10,283 nucleotides of DNA from positions 1 to 10,283 of the forward strand of contig JASHTQ010000163.1 in the NCBI GenBank assembly GCA_030040475.1. Direction: 5' to 3'. Made by a program: the position numbers and the translations under genes. The DNA comes from Streptosporangiaceae bacterium (GTDB taxonomy: Bacteria > Actinomycetota > Actinomycetes > Streptosporangiales > Streptosporangiaceae). Within the stretch, counting starts at the first letter, position 1, and each line of letters begins with the position of its first letter. Below, piece by piece: positions 4,527-10,283 of this stretch. The notes below the pieces were generated by a model that worked only from the letters and a program-made list of their open reading frames with translations, was not told the DNA's origin and did no database searches.

Positions 4527-6517
4527 CGTCGGCGGTTCTGTCCTGGGTGGCGGCGGCGCTGGCGATAGTGCTGGCCGTCGCGACCGCGGTGTTCGCGGCC
4601 CTGGGCAACGACGCGGACGTGTACCCGGTGCCGATCACGCTCGGCTTCGCGTTGATGGGCTGCGTCCTGCTTGCCAGGCGGCCAGGTCATCCGATGGGTC
4701 CGCTGCTGTGCGTGATCGGGCTCGCGAACGGGGTTTCCGGGCTGTCCTTCGTCTACGCGCGGTACGCGCTGTTCCGACCCGAGGGCGCGCTGCCGCTCGC
4801 TAGGCCGGCGCTGTGGGTGGTCACGTGGGCCAACGGGCCTGCCGTCAGCCTGGCAGGGCTGGTCCTGCCGCTGGTCTTCCCCGATGGAGTGCTGCTGTCA
4901 CGGCGGTGGCGGCCCGCGCTGTGGGCGGCGCTTGCCTTCGGGCCGCTATGGGTACTCGGCCAGGCCTTCACCCCGCAGAGCATGGGAGGCTACTTCCGTA
5001 ACCTGCACAACCCTTATACGGTTCCCTCGCTGATCAGGCTGTTCGAGGCGGCGCAGATCCTGGCCGCCGCGTGCGGGCTTGCCGCCGTGGTCGCCGCCGC
5101 CGCGAGCCTGACGCTCCGCTGGCGCCAGGCCGACCGGGCCGGCCGTCAGCAGCTCAAGTGGTTCCTCGCCGTGCTGCCGCTGGCCGCCGGGGCCATCGTC
5201 GCCCAGAACGTCGACGCGGGCGGCGCGGTGAACGTGGGGCTCGGTGCGCTGGCTGGCGTGCTGATGCCGATCGCGATCGGAATCGCGGTGCTGCGGTACC
5301 GGCTGTACGAGATCGACGTCCTGCTCAACCGGGCCGTGGTGTACGGCCTGCTGACCGCCGGAGTCGCCGGGGTCTACGTGGCCATCGTGGTGGGGGGCCG
5401 GCAGGTCCTCGGGATGAACCACAGCCTGGGCGCGGAGGTCGTGGCCACCGTGCTGGCCGTCGCGGTCTTTCTTCCGCTGCGTGACAGGGTGCAGCACCGG
5501 ATCGACCGGCTGTTCTACGGCGACCGCGGCGCGCCGTATGAGGCCCTGGCCAGGCTTGGCCGCAGGGTGGAGGAGGCGGCCGACACAGAGTCGGCGCTGA
5601 ACTCCGTGGTCAAGACCATCGCGGACAGCCTCCGGCTCCCGTACGCGGCCCTTGAGCTGCGGCTCGGCGACGAGTGGCGGCCGACGGCCGCGTACGGGCA
5701 GGTACCGGCCGAGGTGGTCGCCTTCCCGCTTATCTTCCAGCGGGAGACCGTGGGCCGGCTGCTCGTCGGCACCAGGGGACACGGCGATCAGCTCGGCCCC
5801 GACGACGAGCGGCTGCTTGCCGACCTCGCCCGTCAGGCAGGACCCGCCACGCACGCGGTGGCGCTGCGCCAGGCGCTTGATGCCTCCCGGGCGGGCCTGG
5901 TCACCGCGCGCGAGGAGGAGCGGCGGCGGCTGCGGCGCGACCTGCACGACGGGATCGGGCCGACGCTGGCCGGCCTGACCCTGGGCCTGGACACAGCCAG
6001 GAGGCATGCGGCCGGCCAGACGGCGCTGCTTGACTTGCTCGACAAGCTCAAGGCCGAGACCCAGCGGGCAGTGGCCGACGTCCGGCGCATCGTCTACGGG
6101 CTGCGGCCGCCCGCGCTCGACCAGCTCGGGCTCGTCGGGTCGCTGCGCGAAGAGGTCGGACGGCTGAAGTCCGAGGCGCCCGAGCTGACCGTTACCCTGG
6201 ACGCGTCCGACGACGGCCTGGCCGACCTGCCCGCGGCGGTCGAGGTGGCCTGCTACCGGATCGTGACCGAGGCGCTGACCAACGTGGCACGGCACGCGAA
6301 GGCCACCCGCTGCTGGGTGCGGATACGGTTCGATGGCTGCCTCGACGTGGAGGTGCGCGATGACGGCGTGGGCCTGCCCGAGGGCTGGCGAACCGGCGTC
6401 GGCATCGCGTCGATGCGTGAGCGCGTCACCGAGCTGGGCGGGGACCTGGTGATCGAGCCCAACCCGCCGCACGGCACAAGGATCGCCGCCCGCCTGCCCG
6501 CCGGGGAGAAACCATGA
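4508..6517 (+). CDS. membrane sensor histidine kinase (NarL-type partner), multi-TM plus GAF
   Basis: A 669-residue protein. Residues 1 to about 330 hold around ten hydrophobic segments, with PDG-type loops typical of a large actinobacterial kinase group. The segment LRYRLYEIDVLLNRAVVYG and the FYGDRGAPYEAL junction (about 336) are also typical. A GAF-like domain covers about 342-465. The dimerization and phosphoacceptor region is HisKA_3 type: REEERRRLRRDLHDGIGPTL with phospho-acceptor His480. The HATPase_c domain shows the N box (ALTNVARHA, N592), the G1 box DDGVGLP (618-624) and the G2 box GVGIASMRER (about 630-640). The kinase should sense through its membrane part or GAF domain and phosphorylate the response regulator encoded next, with which it overlaps by 4 nt (ATGA). 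ATG 4508 was chosen because transmembrane sequence starts just after it. Its Shine-Dalgarno site is poor. The in-frame extension to 4370 looks non-coding. The signal is unknown. Confidence 0.9.
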   Translation: MPTRWLTSAVLSWVAAALAIVLAVATAVFAALGNDADVYPVPITLGFALMGCVLLARRPGHPMGPLLCVIGLANGVSGLSFVYARYALFRPEGALPLARPALWVVTWANGPAVSLAGLVLPLVFPDGVLLSRRWRPALWAALAFGPLWVLGQAFTPQSMGGYFRNLHNPYTVPSLIRLFEAAQILAAACGLAAVVAAAASLTLRWRQADRAGRQQLKWFLAVLPLAAGAIVAQNVDAGGAVNVGLGALAGVLMPIAIGIAVLRYRLYEIDVLLNRAVVYGLLTAGVAGVYVAIVVGGRQVLGMNHSLGAEVVATVLAVAVFLPLRDRVQHRIDRLFYGDRGAPYEALARLGRRVEEAADTESALNSVVKTIADSLRLPYAALELRLGDEWRPTAAYGQVPAEVVAFPLIFQRETVGRLLVGTRGHGDQLGPDDERLLADLARQAGPATHAVALRQALDASRAGLVTAREEERRRLRRDLHDGIGPTLAGLTLGLDTARRHAAGQTALLDLLDKLKAETQRAVADVRRIVYGLRPPALDQLGLVGSLREEVGRLKSEAPELTVTLDASDDGLADLPAAVEVACYRIVTEALTNVARHAKATRCWVRIRFDGCLDVEVRDDGVGLPEGWRTGVGIASMRERVTELGGDLVIEPNPPHGTRIAARLPAGEKP

Positions 6518-7170
6518 CAGAACCGATACGGGTGCTGATCGCCGACGACCACCCGCTGTTCCGTGACGGCCTGACCGCGCTGCTGACCGACGCGCCGGAT
6601 ACCGAGCTGGCGGGCGCAGCCACCAGCGGTACCGAGGCCGTCGAGCTCGCCATGCAGACCCAGCCCGACGTGGTCGTCATGGACCTGCACATGCCCGGGC
6701 TGAACGGCATCGAGGCGACCCGCCGCATCGTGGCCGACAGCCCGCATATCGCCGTGCTCGTGCTGACCATGTTCGACGACGACGACTCCATCTTCTCCGC
6801 GCTGCGGGCCGGCGCCCGCGGGTACCTGCTCAAGGGCGCCGACCAGGAGCAGATCCGGGCCGCGATCCAGGCCGCGGCCAACGGGGAGATCATCTTCGGC
6901 ACCCACCTGGCCGCCCGGATGCTCACCTACTTCACGGCCACTCCTGCCCCGCCGCAGGTCTTCCCCCAGCTGACCGACAGGGAACGCGAGGTCCTCGACC
7001 TGGTGGCGCAGGGCCGGGCCAACGCCGCGATCGCGGCCAAGCTGAGCCTGAGCGAGAAGACCGTGCGCAACCACGTGTCGAACATCCTGACCAAGTTGCA
7101 GGTCGCCGACAGGGCGCAGGCCATCGTGCAGGCCAGGGACGCCGGCCTGGGGCAGCAGTCCCGCGGCTGA
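6514..7170 (+). CDS. NarL/FixJ-family response regulator
   Basis: A 218-residue protein with a receiver domain (about 5-122) and a LuxR-type helix-turn-helix domain (about 153-211). Receiver residues are complete: acidic pair D11/D12, phospho-acceptor D57 in VVMDLHMPG, T85 and K107 (YLLKG). The DNA-binding domain starts LTDREREVLDLVAQGRANAAIA, and its recognition helix lies in SEKTVRNHVSNILTKL. Phosphorylation by the upstream kinase should promote dimerization and binding at target promoters. Start and stop overlap the kinase by ATGA, so translation is likely coupled. GGAG lies about 7 nt upstream. Target genes are unknown; the inverted repeats before the kinase are candidates for autoregulation, without proof. 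Confidence 0.94.
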   Translation: MTEPIRVLIADDHPLFRDGLTALLTDAPDTELAGAATSGTEAVELAMQTQPDVVVMDLHMPGLNGIEATRRIVADSPHIAVLVLTMFDDDDSIFSALRAGARGYLLKGADQEQIRAAIQAAANGEIIFGTHLAARMLTYFTATPAPPQVFPQLTDREREVLDLVAQGRANAAIAAKLSLSEKTVRNHVSNILTKLQVADRAQAIVQARDAGLGQQSRG

Positions 7171-7297
7171 CGGGACACCGGCTCCCGGCCGCGCCGTGAA
7201 TACTTCCCGGGCCATCGTGACCGCTGCCTCATGACGGCGGGACACCTCCGCACCGAGGCTGACACCAACATCAGCGTCTGTGAAGGGGTGAGCGGAC

Positions 7298-8005
7298 ATG
7301 CTGGCTGCACCGCGCGAGGGCCTGGAGGTCACCGACCTGGTCACGCGGGCGAGGAATGGCGACAAGCAAGCGTGGGAAACGCTTGTCGAGCGGTACGCCT
7401 CGCTGATCTGGTCCATCTGCCGCAGGTTCCGGCTGAGCGACGCGGACGCCGACGACGTCGGCCAGAATGTCTGGATGCAGCTGGTGGATCACCTAGACAC
7501 GCTGCAGTGCGCGGCCGCGCTGCCCGGCTGGCTCGCCACCACGACCCGGCGGGAATGCCTGCGGGTACTGCGCACGGCGCAGGTGCCGCAGCAGGGCTCC
7601 TGGGTGGACGCCGAGATGATGCCGGACCCGCTGGACCGGCCGGCCGAGTACGGGCTGCTGCAGGCCGAGCGGCACGCGGCGCTGCACGAGGCGTTCGGGC
7701 ACCTGTCCCCGTTCGGCCAGCAGCTGATGGGCCTGCTCATCCAGGACCCGCCGCTGCCGTACGCCGAGATCAGCACCAGGCTGGGCATCCCGGTCGGCAG
7801 CATCGGGCCGAACCGCAGCCGGTGCCTGGACCAGATGCGCCGCCACCCGGCGGTCGCCGCGCTGATCAACGCCGACCGCAGTGCCGATTACCGGGCCGAT
7901 TACCGGGCCGATTACCGGGCCGACCGCGGCACCGATTTCGGCCGGAACCCCGGCGCGGACCGCTGCGTCCAACGGTCAGTCATCGCAGCGGGGGTGGGAG
8001 GATGA
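7298..8005 (+). CDS. ECF-like sigma-70 family RNA polymerase sigma factor
   Basis: A 235-residue protein. Region 2 covers about 18-95: ARNGDKQAWETLVERYASLIWSIC, the helix DADDVGQNVWMQLVDHLDTL, and GWLATTTRRECLRVLR, which matches the 2.3/2.4 part that melts and reads the -10. Region 4 covers about 128-186, with LSPFGQQLMGLLI and the helix-turn-helix YAEISTRLGIPVGSIGPNRSRCLDQM that reads the -35. The spacer between them (PDPLDRP) is typical. The tail (191-235) is extra, starts with repeated ADYR units and is rich in Arg/Asp. ATG 7298 has GAAGGGG 9 nt upstream. The 127-bp gap after the response regulator shows no clear promoter. The next gene, a lipoprotein, overlaps by ATGA. No zinc-binding or membrane anti-sigma factor is visible in the window. 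Confidence 0.88.
   Translation: MLAAPREGLEVTDLVTRARNGDKQAWETLVERYASLIWSICRRFRLSDADADDVGQNVWMQLVDHLDTLQCAAALPGWLATTTRRECLRVLRTAQVPQQGSWVDAEMMPDPLDRPAEYGLLQAERHAALHEAFGHLSPFGQQLMGLLIQDPPLPYAEISTRLGIPVGSIGPNRSRCLDQMRRHPAVAALINADRSADYRADYRADYRADRGTDFGRNPGADRCVQRSVIAAGVGG
7871..7942 (+). repeat. 12-bp tandem repeat in the sigma factor tail
   Basis: Three perfect copies of GCCGATTACCGG (7883-7894, 7895-7906, 7907-7918) are flanked by degenerate copies at 7871-7882, 7919-7930 and 7931-7942. They encode ADRS, ADYR, ADYR, ADYR, ADRG and TDFG. Twelve bases are four codons, so gain or loss of a unit keeps the frame. Confidence 0.9.
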
Positions 8006-8427
8006 GCAAGCTGAGCGTACGAGGCGGCGGGTACGCCGTGGTGCCGCTGGCCGTGGGGCTGCTTGCCGGATGCGCGGCGGCCCTGGCACAGCCGCACGTT
8101 GCCGCTAACCCGGCCGACCGGGTGACCGGGCGCCTGGTCATGGAGGGCGGCCCGATCCAGCCGAACGGACAGCAGCCGGTGCGGCCGATCCCCGGCACGG
8201 TGACGTTCACCATGGCCGGGCACCGGCCTACGTCGATCCAGGTCGGGAACTCGGGGACGTTCTCGGTGCGGCTGTCACCCGGCAGGTACCAGGTGTCCGC
8301 CAAGTCGCCGCGGATCCTCGAGGTCGACGGCGGGCACGATCGCGAGCTGACGTGCTCCCAGCCGCAGTCGGTGACCGTCAAGGCCGGGCACCCCGGCGCC
8401 ATCACGGTCGCCTGCATCGTCCCGTGA
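8002..8427 (+). CDS. small lipoprotein translationally coupled to the sigma factor
   Basis: A 141-residue protein starting MSKLSVRGGGYAVVPLAVGLLAGC, with the lipobox LAGC and the lipidation cysteine at residue 24. It should be exported and anchored at the outer face of the membrane. The mature part is a single beta-rich domain. The pattern GTVTFTMAGH...GTFSVRLSPGRYQVSAKSP (about 71-115) resembles carboxypeptidase-regulatory or transthyretin-like folds, where LxPGxYxV marks the end of a beta sandwich. Two cysteines (LTCSQ and VACIV) near the end could form a disulfide. Its ATG overlaps the sigma factor stop (ATGA), so the two are very likely made together. It has no transmembrane anti-sigma architecture, so a direct anti-sigma role is unlikely. 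Only 10 bp separate its stop from that of the convergent kinase gene. Confidence 0.85.
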   Translation: MSKLSVRGGGYAVVPLAVGLLAGCAAALAQPHVAANPADRVTGRLVMEGGPIQPNGQQPVRPIPGTVTFTMAGHRPTSIQVGNSGTFSVRLSPGRYQVSAKSPRILEVDGGHDRELTCSQPQSVTVKAGHPGAITVACIVP

Positions 8428-8437
8428 GCGATAAGGC

Positions 8438-9958
8438 TCAGCCCTGCTTCTTGAGGGTGGCGGTGTTGACCTCGATGTCGTTCGTCCACTGGTAGGCCAG
8501 GTCGGCGCCGCGCAGGGCGAAGGTCACCGTGCCTGCGACGCAATTGGAGTTCCCTGGCTCGTTGAAGGTGAGCGCCGTGGCCGTGGTCTTGGCCAGGGTG
8601 AGGGTGTTCAGGCAGTCCGGCGCGGGGCCGTCGACCTCGGCGGCGGTCGTCTCGCCCGCCTTGAGCGTGAACGTGATGGGGTTGCTGAGCCCGATGCTCG
8701 GGGCTCCGACCGGGGCCAGGGTCGCGGTGCCGGCCCAGGTCCCCGCGAACGCCGCGGGGATCGTCGCGCCGGTTTCCGCCGCCGGCCCATTGGCGGACCC
8801 GGTGGCCGGCGGGGTGCTGGCCAGCGTGGCGGGGCTGGTCGGGGCGCCGTTCGCGAGGCCGCTCCCGGTCCCGCCGGGCGAGCCGCGGGTGAGCAGCATC
8901 ACGACGACCGCGACGAGGGCGATGACGATCGCGCCGGCGCAGGCGGCCAGGATCGGCAGCCGCCGGGACCGCCGCGGCGTCGTGCCGGGGATAGACAGCT
9001 GGGTCGAGCCGGTTCCGGGGTAGCCGGGTGCTGCGTAGCCGGGTACGGAATACGTGGGACCGGTCGGCCCGGGCGCCGGGGCGGTGCCGGGCGCCGGGGC
9101 GGTGCCGGGAACCGGGGCGGCCAACGGCAACGGGGCGGCGGGCACCGGGTGCGAGCCGGAGGGGTCGACGAGCTGGAGCATGAGATCGCGGGCGTTCGGG
9201 CGGCGGCTCGGATCCTTTTCCAGGCACTGGCGGACGACCGGCAGCAACGACGGCGGAACGCCGTCCACATCGGGTTCCCCGCTCATGATGCGCATCATGA
9301 CGGCGGGCACGGTGTCGGCACCGAACGCCATCCGGCCACTGGCGGCGAAGACCATCGTCACCGCCCAGGCGAAGATGTCGACGGCGCTGGTCGGCCGCGC
9401 GCCGGCGAGCTGCTCCGGGGCGACGAACGAGGGGGTGCCGATCAGCCCGCTGGTGATCGTGGAGGCGTCGGTGAGCCGGGCGATGCCGAAGTCGACCACG
9501 CGCGGGCCGTCCGGGCCGAGCAGCACGTTGGCCGGCTTGAAGTCGCGGTGCACCACCCCGGCGCCGTGGATCGCGGTCAGCGCGGTGGCCGTGCCGACCG
9601 CGAGGCGCAGCAGCTCTCCCTCGGGCAGCGGGCCGCGGGCCTGCACGCGTTCTTGCAGCGAGGGACCGTCGATGTACTCGCTGACCACGTAGCGCCGCTC
9701 GCCGTCGGCGCCCGCCTCGATGACCCGGGCCGTGACGAACGGCTGGACCTGGTGAATCGCGTCGAGCTCGCGGCCGAGCCGTTCGAGCACCATCGGGTCG
9801 ACGGTGGACCGCAGCACCTTGACCGCAACCCGATCCTCCCCCGGGCCGTCGCCGCAGCCCAGGTAGACGACGCCCTGGCCGCCCTCACCGAGCCGGCCGA
9901 TGAGCTCGAACCGGCCCAGGTGCTTGGGATCGCCGGGCTCCAGCGGTTTCGGCGGCAT
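8438..9958 (-). CDS. transmembrane serine/threonine protein kinase (Hanks type)
   Basis: A 506-residue protein. The kinase domain (about 15-265) shows the glycine loop GEGGQGVV (24-31), VAVK lysine K47, helix-C glutamate E64, catalytic loop HRDFKPAN (137-144, catalytic D139), DFG (156-158), APE (180-182), the VDIFAWA helix with D194, and the CLEKDPSRRP subdomain XI. Most kinases have HRDLKP; the F is seen in some actinobacterial members. A Pro/Ala/Gly-rich linker (about 270-325) leads to one transmembrane segment (about 334-356). An outer domain (about 400-506) has two cysteines (449, 473) and no PASTA repeats. ATG 9958 was chosen: GGAG lies 5 nt upstream and the kinase homology starts soon after. 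A TTG at 10012 in the same frame lacks a ribosome binding site. It follows kbl by 55 bp and may share its transcript. It probably transduces an envelope signal. Confidence 0.93.
   Translation of the reverse strand: MPPKPLEPGDPKHLGRFELIGRLGEGGQGVVYLGCGDGPGEDRVAVKVLRSTVDPMVLERLGRELDAIHQVQPFVTARVIEAGADGERRYVVSEYIDGPSLQERVQARGPLPEGELLRLAVGTATALTAIHGAGVVHRDFKPANVLLGPDGPRVVDFGIARLTDASTITSGLIGTPSFVAPEQLAGARPTSAVDIFAWAVTMVFAASGRMAFGADTVPAVMMRIMSGEPDVDGVPPSLLPVVRQCLEKDPSRRPNARDLMLQLVDPSGSHPVPAAPLPLAAPVPGTAPAPGTAPAPGPTGPTYSVPGYAAPGYPGTGSTQLSIPGTTPRRSRRLPILAACAGAIVIALVAVVVMLLTRGSPGGTGSGLANGAPTSPATLASTPPATGSANGPAAETGATIPAAFAGTWAGTATLAPVGAPSIGLSNPITFTLKAGETTAAEVDGPAPDCLNTLTLAKTTATALTFNEPGNSNCVAGTVTFALRGADLAYQWTNDIEVNTATLKKQG
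9069..9122 (-). repeat. 18-bp tandem repeat in the kinase linker
   Basis: Units start at 9069, 9087 and 9105; the first two are identical and the third diverges in the middle and at the end. On the coding strand they encode six-residue units of the PGTAPA type in the Pro-rich juxtamembrane linker. The period keeps the frame. Confidence 0.8.
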
Positions 9959-9963
9959 GACCA

Positions 9964-9967
9964 CTCC
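9964..9967 (-). promoter_or_regulatory. ribosome binding site deciding the Ser/Thr kinase start
   Basis: On the minus strand GGAG is followed by TGGTC and then ATG 9958. This favours 9958 over the upstream TTG at 10012, which has no such site and directly follows the kbl stop. Confidence 0.55.
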
Positions 9968-10013
9968 GGGTTCGCTCGCTAGCGGCAAAGGGGGACATAT
10001 CGGTGTGCCCAAA

Positions 10014-10283
<270 letters not shown>

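Noticed and set aside
3311..4690. 459-codon open frame on the minus strand
   Set aside because: It lies opposite the VOC, GNAT-like and kinase genes and reads as His/Arg/Pro-rich low-complexity protein, the usual antisense shadow in high-GC DNA.
4946..6472. 508-codon open frame on the minus strand opposite the histidine kinase
   Set aside because: Composition (Gln/His/Arg/Gly runs) and lack of any domain pattern mark it as a shadow of the well-supported kinase.
7231..8001. In-frame upstream extension of the lipoprotein gene to 7231
   Set aside because: The extension is an Arg/Ala/Gly-rich reading of the sigma factor gene in another frame. The signal peptide starts at ATG 8002, which overlaps the sigma stop.
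9959..10012. TTG start at 10012 for the Ser/Thr kinase
   Set aside because: No ribosome binding site, and the added residues are not kinase-like; ATG 9958 has GGAG at proper spacing.

Overview
The window is about 10.3 kb of high-GC DNA with the character of an actinomycete (Actinomycetota). The third codon positions are strongly GC-biased. AT-rich bases are confined to short intergenic stretches. The gene content also fits: MoxR ATPase, Hanks-type Ser/Thr kinase with an ectodomain, NarL-type two-component pair, ECF-like sigma factor and alanine-rich lipoproteins. I cannot assign a genus from the sequence alone.

Layout, left to right. (1) The N-terminal 183 codons of a MoxR-type AAA+ ATPase run leftward off the edge (1-549, minus). 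A 304-bp divergent intergenic region separates it from an SRPBCC-fold protein (854-1312, plus). (2) Convergent to that lie two minus-strand envelope genes. One is a membrane-anchored protein with two fibronectin type III domains and a Cys-containing C-terminal domain (2087-3205). The other, downstream, is a small lipoprotein (1393-1977) whose signal peptide is built from a 15-bp repeat. (3) Diverging from these on the plus strand are a VOC/glyoxalase-fold protein (3380-3796) and a GNAT-like protein (3914-4360), separated by a striking 46-bp dyad. (4) A two-component system follows: a multi-TM, GAF-containing HisKA_3 histidine kinase (4508-6517) overlapping by 4 nt a NarL/FixJ response regulator (6514-7170). 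Its leader is rich in competing inverted repeats and holds a possible Trp-rich upstream small ORF. (5) An ECF-like sigma factor with a 12-bp-repeat tail (7298-8005) overlaps by 4 nt a small lipoprotein (8002-8427). (6) Convergent to this, 10 bp away, is a transmembrane Ser/Thr protein kinase (8438-9958, minus). It sits downstream of the C-terminal end of 2-amino-3-ketobutyrate CoA ligase (kbl), which enters from the right edge (10014-10283, minus).

Taken together, much of the window is signal transduction and cell-surface sensing: a two-component pair, a sigma factor with a coupled lipoprotein, a Ser/Thr kinase with an extracellular domain, and an FN3 membrane protein with a lipoprotein neighbour. 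Each family is known. I see no clearly new multigene system. The least ordinary elements are the non-coding ones (the 46-bp dyad, the kinase leader), the in-frame tandem repeats in three proteins, and the sigma/lipoprotein coupling without a recognisable anti-sigma factor.
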